Shown here in pieces: positions 55,345 through 64,000 of a DNA stretch of 64,000 nt. The position numbers and the translations under genes are program-made. The stretch's first letter is position 1, and every line of letters begins with the position of its first letter. The stretch covers positions 248,001 through 312,000 of the forward strand of contig NZ_FRDN01000003.1 in the NCBI RefSeq assembly GCF_900143285.1. The letters run 5' to 3'. The notes beneath the pieces were generated by a model. It searched no databases. It saw nothing but the letters and a program-made list of their open reading frames with translations, and was not told where the DNA came from. Source of the DNA: Desulfitobacterium chlororespirans DSM 11544 (GTDB lineage Bacteria; Bacillota; Desulfitobacteriia; Desulfitobacteriales; Desulfitobacteriaceae).

Positions 55345-56193
55345 TTATAAAGCCGCCGACGGGGAAATCGCTTCGGCTACATTCTGACCGGGGATAGCTT
55401 TTTGCTCATCCTGACCGTCGTTTTGCAAGAGCTCCCATATCTTATGGCGAATCCAGCCAAAATCTGCGGAGGAACGGACGCCGGTGCGGGGGCGCGGCAG
55501 GTTGATTTCCAGCGTTTCTTTCACGGTTCCCGGGTTGGGAGTCATAACCGTCACCCGATCCGCCAAAAAGACGGCTTCATCGATACTGTGGGTAACAAAG
55601 ATAATCGTTTTGTGGGTTTCTTCCCAGATACGCAGAAGTTCGTCCTGCAGGATTTCTCTGGTCTGGGCGTCGACCGCGGCAAAGGGCTCATCCATCAACA
55701 ATACTTCCGGATCGTAAGCCAAGGCTCTGGCAATGGCCACCCTCTGCTTCATCCCGCCGGAAAGCTCGTAAGGATAGCGGTTTTCAAAACTTTTCAGACC
55801 GACCAGATTAATAAATTTTTCACTGATTGGGCCGCGCTCGCTCTTGGGAATCCCTTTGATCTCCAGGCCGAACTCGACATTGTGGCGCACAGTCCGCCAG
55901 GGAAAGAGCGCATAGCCCTGCATGATGATCCCTCTATCCAGAGCCGGACCGGTAATCAGCTTGCCGTCGATATAGACTTCGCCGGAATTCGGCTTGGTAA
56001 GACCTGCGGCGATATCCAGAAAGGTGGATTTGCCGCAGCCGCTGGGACCGACAATAGCCAAAAATTCCCCGTCCCGGACTTCCAAATTAAAATCCTTCAG
56101 AGCGACAAAGTTCTCCAGCCCCTTGCCGTTTTCTTTCTTAATAAGGAAAATCCGATTAATATTACGGGCCAAAATTTTTTCACTGCTCAACAT
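55345..56193 (-). CDS. ABC transporter ATPase (SsuB/TauB/NrtD type)
   Basis: 282 residues from ATG 56193 after AAAGGAGC. Walker A GPSGCGKST, Q-loop IMQGYALFPWRTVRHNVEFG, signature LSGGMKQRVAIARALA, Walker B VLLMDEPFAAVD. The GYALFPW and LADRVTVMTPNPG features are typical of the sulfonate/nitrate/taurine subfamily. It is the ATPase for the permease and binding protein encoded in the other arm, which ties the two arms into one system. Confidence 0.94.
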   Translation of the reverse strand: MLSSEKILARNINRIFLIKKENGKGLENFVALKDFNLEVRDGEFLAIVGPSGCGKSTFLDIAAGLTKPNSGEVYIDGKLITGPALDRGIIMQGYALFPWRTVRHNVEFGLEIKGIPKSERGPISEKFINLVGLKSFENRYPYELSGGMKQRVAIARALAYDPEVLLMDEPFAAVDAQTREILQDELLRIWEETHKTIIFVTHSIDEAVFLADRVTVMTPNPGTVKETLEINLPRPRTGVRSSADFGWIRHKIWELLQNDGQDEQKAIPGQNVAEAISPSAAL

Positions 56194-56241
56194 GATTCGC
56201 TCCTTTCTGATCGTGAAATAAAACAGCCTGGCCAGCGCATC

Positions 56242-56682
56242 TTAAACTTCCTGGACCTGCAGGGCCTGTGTCGGGCAATTAGAGACGCAGACAGGGGTGC
56301 TTACCCGGTCCTTAAGACCATAGCACAGATCGCACTTTTGCATGGTTCCGCTCTTCCCAAACTGGGGAATATCGTAAGGGCAGGCGCTTAAGCAGGCCTG
56401 GCAGCCGATACATGCATCCTCCCGCACATAGACAATGCCGTGGACCTCCTCTTTTTCGATGGCCCCCGCCGGGCAGGCTGCCAGGCAGGCCGGCTCGCTG
56501 CAATGCCGGCAGGCCGTATCGACAGGTCTGCTCTTTACTTCAGGATAAGCGCCCTGCCATTCCAGCTTGATCTTCCGCCAGCTTATCCCCTGTTCAACTT
56601 CCCTCCATATTTTGCAGGAGGTTTCGCAGCTATAGCACTGAATACATTTTTCGGGTGTGAAATTGATCCGCCCCACGGACAT
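56242..56682 (-). CDS. 4Fe-4S ferredoxin-type electron-transfer subunit (DmsB/HycB-like)
   Basis: 146 residues from ATG 56682, 9 bases after GGAGG; a TTG six bases earlier is possible. Cysteine groups CIQCYSCETSC, CRHCSEPACLAACP, CIGCQACLSACP and CDLCYG...CVSNCP would bind about four 4Fe-4S clusters, as in the small subunits of DMSO-reductase-family enzymes. No membrane anchor gene follows. It is the partner of the molybdopterin enzyme encoded 44 bp upstream. Confidence 0.92.
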   Translation of the reverse strand: MSVGRINFTPEKCIQCYSCETSCKIWREVEQGISWRKIKLEWQGAYPEVKSRPVDTACRHCSEPACLAACPAGAIEKEEVHGIVYVREDACIGCQACLSACPYDIPQFGKSGTMQKCDLCYGLKDRVSTPVCVSNCPTQALQVQEV

Positions 56683-56725
56683 TCTCAATCCCCTCCTTCA
56701 CTTTCCATATTGCTGTCGTTGATGC

Positions 56726-58960
56726 TCAGGCTTTAGCGACTTCTACCAGGGTCTGACTGCTGGGTGCGGTCACCAGCGGGTCAAAGGCTTCTTTACCGAC
56801 GCTGTACATGATGTTCACATTGGCTCCGCCGTCCAAAAGGGGTGTGTCCTCCCGCCCCAGTTCCTTGCTGCCCTGCCACCAGCCATGCAGCACCATCACC
56901 GTATCCGGCCTGATGCCCGGGTAAAGCTCCGCCTTAAGTTTGATATGGCCGTGGGGCCCCCGGACAATGACCCAGTCGCCGTCGCCGATGCCGCGGGGGG
57001 CGGCAGCGTCAGGATGAATATGCAGGATCGGGTCAGGCTGCAGCTCCCGGAGAAGGGGTACGTTGCGCTGCCAGGCAGCTGTATAATTAACCGAAGTATG
57101 GTAATCCGAGAGCAACAGGGGGTATTCTGCGGTAAGCCCGGGTGTCGCCGTCAGGCTTTCCGGCGGTTCCCGCCACTCCGGCAATGGCGTGTAGCCCGCT
57201 TCCTCAAATAAAGTATTGTAGACGGCAACCTTGCCCTGGGGCAGGAACGGCGTCCGTTCCAGGCTAAAACTGGGCCGGTTGAATACTTCTTCGTACTTTT
57301 CATAAACCGGGGTCATCGGCTTGCCGAAATTAAGTCCGGCCGGATGCTTGCTCAGCTCTTCATAGGTAATGCCGTATTCTTCGAGCTGATCGTCCATGGA
57401 ACGGATGATATCGCCATCCCAGAAATCTGCGCCGTATCCCAGCTTAACAGCCAGCTCAAGGAAAAATTCATAAATCGATTTATACTCACCTAAGGGTTCA
57501 ACCACCTTGTGGCGGGCCATCACAAAAGGACCGGGCGCTTCAAAGGGATGGTTCGATTCATAGGGGGTGGTCGTCGGCAGAACAATATCGGCATAGGCCA
57601 TATCGGCGGTGCGGGTAACGTCCAGCACCACGTAGAAATCCAGCTTCTTTAAAGCCTCGACGACCCGTCTCGGGCCGCGGTTGCTGACCGTGGGCTGGGT
57701 GCCGGGTGCGATGACCGTCCGCACCGGATAAGGCTTTTCGGTCAAAATACTTTCCAGTACCGGGTAGTAAGCGGAGGAATAGCCTTCCGCAAAAGGCTGG
57801 AAGGAAAGCGGGAATTCCGGGGCTACCAGCTTTTCCCCCAGTTCCGGCGTTAAAAGCTCCCGCAGGGTAATATCCTTCGGCTGAGGCACCTCCGGATTAA
57901 AGGGCGTGAAAATATTGCTCCCCGGCCGGTCGAGATGGCCGGTAATGGCGATCAGAATGGCTACGGCCCGGATGGCATCACTGGACGAAGGGGCGTGCTC
58001 CACTCCGTTGCCGATGTCGATGCAGGCTTTTTCAGTGGTGGCATAAAGCCTGGCGACTTCGCTGATCTGGGTGGCCGGTACGCCGGTAATATTTTCTGCC
58101 CACTCCGGTGGGTACTTTTGTACATGCTCCTTCAGCTCTTCATAACCATGGCACCAGTTTTCCACAAAATCATGATCGATCAACTCTTCCCTGACGATGA
58201 CATGCAGCATGCCCAAAGCCAGCGCCGCGTCGGTGCCGGGCCGCGTCGGCACCCAGATATCGGACAGGCTGACATCCGGTTCGACCGAGGGTTTGATGGT
58301 GATGATTTTCGCGCCTCTTTGCCGCGCGGCGAGCAAAGAGCGGGGGCCGCCCATGGCTGGCCCTGAGTAAATCGGCTGCCGCGCCCAGTAAATGATTAAA
58401 TCGCTGTGCTCGATATCCGGAACCGTCCGGTCCGCCACCGTATACAGAAAGCCGAAAAGACGCTGCGTGGCGCAAATCCCGCTGTGCCCGTAATTCGGGC
58501 TGCCGTGGACCGTGAGAAAACGTTTGAGATAAGCATTGTAGGTGCGGAAAGCCGGAGCGAGAATCGCCAGCGATTCCGGCCCGTATTGCTCTTTTTGTTC
58601 TTTTAATTTAGCGGCGATGAGCTCGATGGCCTCGTCCCAGGTAATCCGTTCAAATTTTCCTTCGCCTTTGGCGCCCACCCGGCGCAGAGGATATTGCAAA
58701 CGGTCGGGGGAATACAGCCATTGCGCCGAAGCCTGCCCTTTGGAGCAGAGTGCGCCTTTATTATTGGGGAATTCCCGCATCCCCGCCACTCTTTCCAGCC
58801 GGCCGTTTTTGGTAAAAGCGTAGATGCCGCAGCAGTTCGGCGTCGGTCCGCACATCGCGCAAAAGGCGGAGATCACTTCTTCCCCATTTTGGGCGGCCAG
58901 GGCCTTGGCCTGTTCCAGGTTCAACCCTCTTTCATTTTCCAAAATATTTCGTTCTGCCAT
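56726..58960 (-). CDS. Molybdopterin oxidoreductase (DMSO reductase family), substrate unknown
   Basis: 744 residues from ATG 58960 after CAGAGGAAG. An N-terminal 4Fe-4S motif is CAMCGPTPNCCG (Cys34, 37, 43 or 44) with Cys72 in GALCSKG. The metal ligand is probably Cys163 in GHSGICATQRLFGF. The dinucleotide-binding C-terminal domain is present (LHIHPDAAAPRGIGDGDWV). No twin-arginine signal is visible, so it is cytoplasmic, as are the nitrogenase-like proteins. Length and layout resemble acetylene hydratase, thiosulfate/polysulfide reductase and related members. The ferredoxin-type partner implies a redox role. Possible tasks are reducing a sulfoxide or other oxidised precursor before C-S or C-N cleavage. 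Confidence 0.9.
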   Translation of the reverse strand: MAERNILENERGLNLEQAKALAAQNGEEVISAFCAMCGPTPNCCGIYAFTKNGRLERVAGMREFPNNKGALCSKGQASAQWLYSPDRLQYPLRRVGAKGEGKFERITWDEAIELIAAKLKEQKEQYGPESLAILAPAFRTYNAYLKRFLTVHGSPNYGHSGICATQRLFGFLYTVADRTVPDIEHSDLIIYWARQPIYSGPAMGGPRSLLAARQRGAKIITIKPSVEPDVSLSDIWVPTRPGTDAALALGMLHVIVREELIDHDFVENWCHGYEELKEHVQKYPPEWAENITGVPATQISEVARLYATTEKACIDIGNGVEHAPSSSDAIRAVAILIAITGHLDRPGSNIFTPFNPEVPQPKDITLRELLTPELGEKLVAPEFPLSFQPFAEGYSSAYYPVLESILTEKPYPVRTVIAPGTQPTVSNRGPRRVVEALKKLDFYVVLDVTRTADMAYADIVLPTTTPYESNHPFEAPGPFVMARHKVVEPLGEYKSIYEFFLELAVKLGYGADFWDGDIIRSMDDQLEEYGITYEELSKHPAGLNFGKPMTPVYEKYEEVFNRPSFSLERTPFLPQGKVAVYNTLFEEAGYTPLPEWREPPESLTATPGLTAEYPLLLSDYHTSVNYTAAWQRNVPLLRELQPDPILHIHPDAAAPRGIGDGDWVIVRGPHGHIKLKAELYPGIRPDTVMVLHGWWQGSKELGREDTPLLDGGANVNIMYSVGKEAFDPLVTAPSSQTLVEVAKA

Positions 58961-59055
58961 TTTCTCTTCCTCTGTTCCTTTGGAGTTTTTTCTATTTTTG
59001 CCGGTTAAACAAATCAGGCTTGTTCAAGTATTTTGAGGCAAATATTCTTTTAATT

Positions 59056-59583
59056 TTACCTGATATACGTTACGACCTCCGTTTTGCGTTCGACCGGCTC
59101 CTGCGCCGGATTGGCATCATAACCGACGATCAGAACGGCTATGGTCCGGTATCCTTGAGGGATACCGATTTGCTCTTTGATCGGCGCGCCGGTTGTGTGC
59201 TCGATGAATCTGGTCGGCGAAACCAGATAACGGGAACCGAGCCCGAGCGCGGTAGCCGCGATCGCCATGTTTTCCAGGGCGATGGCGCTGTCCTGGTCCG
59301 CGAACGGATAATCAGCCGGCGTGGAAACAATGATCGCGGTCGGCGCCTGAAACAGAGGATAGTTATGCGACGGCGCCGTCTGCAGCGTTAAGGAGCCGTC
59401 GTTTATTTGCTGAAGAATCTCTTTGTTCTGAACGACGGCAAAATGACGGTTCTGAGAATTTCTGGCGGTCGGCCCGGCAATGCCGGCGCTGAGAATCAGC
59501 TCCAGATCTTCGTCCTTGATCTGTTCCGGTTTGTAGCTTTTGGTTCCTTTTCGTTTGAGAATGGTCTCGATCACTGGATTCAT
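59056..59583 (-). CDS. Nitroreductase-family flavoprotein
   Basis: 175 residues from ATG 59583 after AAGGAGG. ILKRKGTKSYKPEQIKDEDL at the start, GPTARNSQNRHFAVV (FMN contact), and GLGSRYL with GYDANPAQEPVERK at the end are typical of small nitroreductases. Enzymes of this family reduce nitro groups, enones or dehalogenate, using NAD(P)H and FMN. Its place between the NifH-like and Mo-enzyme genes suggests a reductive side step or electron supply. Confidence 0.9.
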   Translation of the reverse strand: MNPVIETILKRKGTKSYKPEQIKDEDLELILSAGIAGPTARNSQNRHFAVVQNKEILQQINDGSLTLQTAPSHNYPLFQAPTAIIVSTPADYPFADQDSAIALENMAIAATALGLGSRYLVSPTRFIEHTTGAPIKEQIGIPQGYRTIAVLIVGYDANPAQEPVERKTEVVTYIR

Positions 59584-59613
59584 GGTTTCTTCCTCCTTAT
59601 TGTTAAGTAAAAG

Positions 59614-59642
59614 GCCATACTTTCACTATTTTGAAGCATGGC
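59614..59642 (-). terminator. Possible weak terminator between NifH-like and nitroreductase genes
   Basis: On the minus strand GCCATGCTTCA and TGAAAGTATGGC form an imperfect stem followed by CTTTT. It could lower read-through after the NifH-like gene. Confidence 0.4.
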
Positions 59643-59753
59643 TTTCAGGTTTCTGGTCGGACAAACAATCGTCTTCCTATAGACTTACGAATACCATAAG
59701 CTTCCCCTTCTTCATACGTTTGTCAATAGTTCTTTGCAGTTTTTTTACATTTC

Positions 59754-60632
59754 TTAAATATTGCTCGCTGTCTCAACTCCCACTTCGCCCGTCTCCATCG
59801 CCAGCAGGTAATCTCCCCATTTGGCCGCCCATTCTCTGAGGTCCTTGACTTCCAGCGGAGCGGGAACCTTGGATTCCGTATGGTTAGCTATTTTGTTGGC
59901 CAGACTGCGGTAAACCTCGGCTTGTTTGCTGTCCGGCGCCGCCTCGATCGTCGTTTTACCCTGCAGTTCGCTCTGGGTTACCGTAACGGAGCGCGGCACA
60001 TATTCCACAACCTGGGTTTTGGTGATGCTGACAAAATCGTCGATGATCTCTCTGGCGTAAGGGGCGTTGATGGAGTTGGCGATGACTCCGCCCAGCAAAG
60101 CGCCACCGGCATTGGAATACTTCTGAATGCCTTTGAACAGGTTATTAGCGGCGTAAACCGCCATAAAGTCGGCGGAGGAAACGGTGAAGACATGCTCGGC
60201 AATGCCTTCCCGGACCGGAACGGCAAAGCCGCCGCAGACGACGTCACCGAGAACGTCGTAGATGACAAAGTCCAGATCAAGCTCCTCGAAAGCCTTTTGC
60301 TGCTTGAACAGCTGCACTGCCGTAATGATTCCGCGTCCGGCACAGCCGACGCCCGGAGCCGGCCCGCCGGCTTCCACGCAATAAATCCCATTAAAACCTT
60401 CAAAAATTACTTCGCTGGCCTTCACCGCATTTTTTTCCCGCAACGTATCCAGAACTGTCGGGATATATTTTCCGCTTCGCAAGGTATTGGTCGAATCACT
60501 CTTCGGGTCGCAGCCGAACTGCATCACTTTATAACCCGCCGTCGACAAAGCCGCGCTGATATTGGAAGTCGTGGTGGATTTTCCGATGCCGCCTTTGCCG
60601 TAAATGGCAATTTGTTTAATTTTTTTAGCCAT
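59754..60632 (-). CDS. NifH-like Fe protein (dinitrogenase reductase family)
   Basis: 292 residues from ATG 60632 after AGAGAGGAAG. P-loop YGKGGIGKST (11-20), QFGCDPKSDSTN, Cys97 with Arg100 in GVGCAGRG, and Cys133 in YDVLGDVVCGGFA; these cysteines bridge the 4Fe-4S cluster of the homodimer. It supplies ATP-gated electrons to the NifDK-like complex. The usual acetyl-type C-terminal EEG motifs of NifH are missing. NifH-like proteins of chlorophyll or F430 synthesis are alternatives, but context fits a reductase. Confidence 0.95.
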   Translation of the reverse strand: MAKKIKQIAIYGKGGIGKSTTTSNISAALSTAGYKVMQFGCDPKSDSTNTLRSGKYIPTVLDTLREKNAVKASEVIFEGFNGIYCVEAGGPAPGVGCAGRGIITAVQLFKQQKAFEELDLDFVIYDVLGDVVCGGFAVPVREGIAEHVFTVSSADFMAVYAANNLFKGIQKYSNAGGALLGGVIANSINAPYAREIIDDFVSITKTQVVEYVPRSVTVTQSELQGKTTIEAAPDSKQAEVYRSLANKIANHTESKVPAPLEVKDLREWAAKWGDYLLAMETGEVGVETASNI

Positions 60633-60679
60633 TGTGAACTTCCTCTCTTTAATGTTTATTTATTATTATTTTAAATGCC

Positions 60680-61570
60680 TTAACCATGGGAAAACGTTTC
60701 CAGCGGCTGGTCGTACAAAAGCTCCGCCAGCTCGATTCCTTTGCCCGGGATGCCGCAGGCATCGGCCCGGCACTGCTTGCAATGCCGAAACACGGTGAGG
60801 TACTCTTCCGCCGCTGCTCTGGCCAGGTTCAATTCCCGGCAGTCCGGCGGACACTTGTCAGCCAGCTCATGCTGGGGGATCAGCGGGATGATATTAATCA
60901 TATCGGCTCCGGCTTCTTTAGTCGTTTTGGCGATTTCGCCCGTATGGTGATCGTTGATGCCCGGGATCAGGACGGTATTGATTTTTACAACGACGCCAAG
61001 TTCACTGATCTTCCTGATTCCGGCCAGCTGATTTTCGATCAGCCTGGCGGCGGCGGCAAGACCGGTCAGGTGATCTCCTTCATAGTAGATATGCGAGCAT
61101 ATCTGCGCCTGAATCTCCGCATCGACCGCATTGACGGTCACGGTCAGGGTCTTCACTCCGGCCTGCGCGATTTCCTCAGCCTTTTCTGCCAGAAGCAAGC
61201 CGTTTGTGCTCAGACATTTAATCAGGTCCGGATATTTGGCGTGAACCTGCCGGAAAGCTTCCAGTGCATGCGGCGTCGCCAAAGTATCGCCAGGACCGGC
61301 GATTCCCACGACCGTAATCTCCGGGCAAAGCTCCAAAGCGCGGTCAACAATTTCCAGAGCTTTTTCAGGAGTCAGGAGGGAAGCAGCGACGCCGGGTCTT
61401 TTTTCCCACTTGTTAAAGGTTCTTTTACAAAATCTGCATTGAATATTGCAGGCCGGGCTGACCGGTAGATGAACCCTGCCATACTTGGAATGCGCCTCGC
61501 CGCCCAGGCAAGGGTGCTTCTTGACCAGATGGTCGAATTGGTCGGCTTTTTTCTGCAAATGAATTGCCAT
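60680..61570 (-). CDS. NifB-like radical SAM protein, without NifX domain
   Basis: 296 residues from ATG 61570, 9 bases after GAGGAG; earlier ATGs at 61591 and 61576 lie on or too near the site. HPCLGGEAHSKYGRVHLP and the radical-SAM motif CNIQCRFC (Cys41, 45, 48) are NifB hallmarks, as is CKQCRADACG near the C-terminus. NifB makes NifB-co, the 8Fe-9S-C precursor. The C-terminal NifX-like domain found in many NifB proteins is absent. With no nifEN in the window, the precursor itself may be inserted as the active-site cluster. Confidence 0.94.
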   Translation of the reverse strand: MAIHLQKKADQFDHLVKKHPCLGGEAHSKYGRVHLPVSPACNIQCRFCKRTFNKWEKRPGVAASLLTPEKALEIVDRALELCPEITVVGIAGPGDTLATPHALEAFRQVHAKYPDLIKCLSTNGLLLAEKAEEIAQAGVKTLTVTVNAVDAEIQAQICSHIYYEGDHLTGLAAAARLIENQLAGIRKISELGVVVKINTVLIPGINDHHTGEIAKTTKEAGADMINIIPLIPQHELADKCPPDCRELNLARAAAEEYLTVFRHCKQCRADACGIPGKGIELAELLYDQPLETFSHG

Positions 61571-61610
61571 ATCCATCTTCTCCTCTCTCATTGAATCCGG
61601 TATAGAAAAA

Positions 61611-61662
61611 GGCTAAGTTTTCATCTCTTCCGGGCATCTCCCGTCAGAGACTAAACTTAGCC
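61611..61662 (-). terminator. Leader terminator (attenuator candidate) of the NifB-like operon
   Basis: Minus strand: GGCTAAGTTT (61662-61653) pairs with AAACTTAGCC (61620-61611), followed by TTTTTC, with an inner TCTC/GAGA stem. It ends about 30 bases before the NifB-like ribosome site. Upstream CTTAG (about 61680) could pair with CTAAG of the left arm as an antiterminator. Confidence 0.7.
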
Positions 61663-61718
61663 TCCAGTTCTTGTGGTCAACTAAGAAACAATTGCCATAG
61701 GATTTTAATATATCAACT

Positions 61719-61732
61719 AATCCTATAGGATT
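61719..61732. promoter_or_regulatory. 14-bp palindromic operator candidate
   Basis: AATCCTATAGGATT is a perfect palindrome, and a related half-site ATAGGATT lies at 61697-61704. A TTGACA on the minus strand at 61763-61768 lies upstream, so a bound repressor would sit near the start of transcription. Confidence 0.5.
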
Positions 61733-61773
61733 TCTTTACACTTCATAACATCCCCATCTATCTGTCAAGATTA

Positions 61774-61854
61774 CTATTTGCTCGTTTCCTCGGGAAACCC
61801 GAGCCACATTTGATACTTTCCAGCAGAATCATGAGGTGATTTGCGTTCCGGCAT
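61774..61854 (-). CDS. Possible 26-residue small ORF upstream of the NifB-like gene
   Basis: ATG 61854 follows GGGAGGAGGGCGG and encodes MPERKSPHDSAGKYQMWLGF plus six residues. The same frame stays open back to a GTG at 61935 (53 residues, MDIKELVKKLERPYIRLRAR at its start), which has no ribosome site. A sigma-70 promoter (61951-61979) lies upstream. I recognise no family; it may be a small accessory protein or a leader peptide. Confidence 0.45.
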   Translation of the reverse strand: MPERKSPHDSAGKYQMWLGFPEETSK

Positions 61855-61950
61855 CTTCCGCCCTCCTCCCTCGCAACGAGCACGTAATCGTATGTATGGT
61901 CTTTCCAGTTTTTTGACCAGCTCTTTAATATCCACTATACTTATAGGCTT

Positions 61951-61979
61951 ACTATACTTTATAATGGGTTTTCTGTCAA
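61951..61979 (-). promoter_or_regulatory. Sigma-70 promoter of the minus arm
   Basis: TTGACA (61979-61974), 17 bp, TATAGT (61956-61951). Transcription would start near 61944 and include the small ORF and the leader hairpin. Confidence 0.75.
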
Positions 61980-62012
61980 TATATTAGTTAATGCAGCAGA
62001 GACCTGCACCTA

Positions 62013-62052
62013 AAAAAAGCAGGGCCACCCGTTTGGCGGATGGCCCTGCTTT
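62013..62052. terminator. Bidirectional terminator after the collagen-like gene
   Basis: AAAGCAGGGCCA pairs with TGGCCCTGCTTT, with A-rich and T-rich flanks. Confidence 0.85.
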
Positions 62053-62074
62053 GTGCGGTAGGAATAAAACACAT

Positions 62075-64000
<1,926 letters not shown>

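Larger units (their letters stand above)
61571..62074. promoter_or_regulatory. Leader and promoter region of the minus arm
   Basis: Contains two promoter candidates, a small ORF, a 14-bp palindrome, an attenuator-like hairpin, and at the right end the terminator of the collagen-like gene. Items are listed separately. Confidence 0.7.

Noticed and set aside
48051-60632. True nitrogen-fixing nitrogenase, or chlorophyll/F430-type reductase
   Set aside because: No nifE, nifN or nifV, and no His442-type ligand; presence of NifB and two P-cluster-bearing subunits does not fit ChlNB or CfbCD.
61600-61770. SAM riboswitch or T-box in the NifB-like leader, and a known riboswitch at 47918-48010
   Set aside because: I could not find the conserved cores of these classes; only promoter, palindrome and terminator-like hairpins are clear.

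Overview
The window looks like chromosome of an anaerobic, spore-forming Firmicute of the Desulfitobacterium/Peptococcaceae type. This is inferred from strong AGGAGG ribosome sites, frequent GTG/TTG starts, a cytoplasmic-type molybdopterin oxidoreductase, tripartite tricarboxylate transporters, CDGSH and CGGC proteins and a collagen-like exosporium-type protein. No rRNA, tRNA or CRISPR array was seen.

Layout. 1-2333 (minus): the start of a condensin-like, possibly Wadjet (JetA-JetB-JetC) operon, cut by the window edge. 2334-5379: a decayed methyltransferase fragment, a perfect 34-bp hairpin, a thioredoxin-like gene and an alkaline-phosphatase-superfamily enzyme. 5657-19136: a chemoreceptor, two complete tripartite tricarboxylate transporter sets (TctC-TctA-TctB), a second phosphatase-superfamily paralogue and two LysR regulators. 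Inverted copies of a noncoding repeat flank most of this block. 19448-23390: a WYL regulator divergent from an isochorismatase-like hydrolase, then a BlaI/BlaR1-type pair whose sensor is fused to an M23 peptidase domain and carries a frameshift. 23618-32705 (minus): an SDR-thiolase-carboxylesterase-oligopeptide ABC transporter operon. 33117-35405: PAP2-like and DegV genes with a divergent TetR. 35551-40007: a sigma-54 activator divergent from a CoA-transferase-thiolase operon. Both catabolic operons have a near-consensus -24/-12 promoter and a shared upstream motif, so the activator probably controls both. 40111-41958: a Doc-type toxin-antitoxin pair, a XRE regulator and a RelE-type pair. 42419-47735: a methyltransferase, VOC, CGGC, CDGSH and small hypothetical genes, and another cysteine hydrolase.

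The most interesting region is 47883-61980, a nitrogenase-like system in two convergent arms. The plus arm has NifD-like and NifK-like subunits followed by a sulfonate/nitrate-type ABC permease and substrate-binding lipoprotein. The minus arm has NifB-like radical SAM and NifH-like proteins, a nitroreductase-like flavoprotein, a molybdopterin oxidoreductase with its ferredoxin-type partner, the ABC ATPase, a frameshifted cysteine synthase and an MFS transporter. P-cluster cysteines, the NifH cysteines and the NifB CX3CX2C motif are all present. The NifD cofactor cysteine is kept, but the cofactor histidine is not seen, and nifE/nifN/nifV are absent. This points to a non-nitrogen-fixing reductase with a NifB-type cofactor, in the general class of methylthio-alkane reductase. 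Here it is coupled to a Mo enzyme, an uptake system and sulfur assimilation. Both arms begin with a sigma-70-like promoter and a terminator-like hairpin in the leader, suggesting attenuation.

The right end (62075-63994) encodes a collagen-like protein with about 94 GXY triplets and a beta-helix-like C-terminus.
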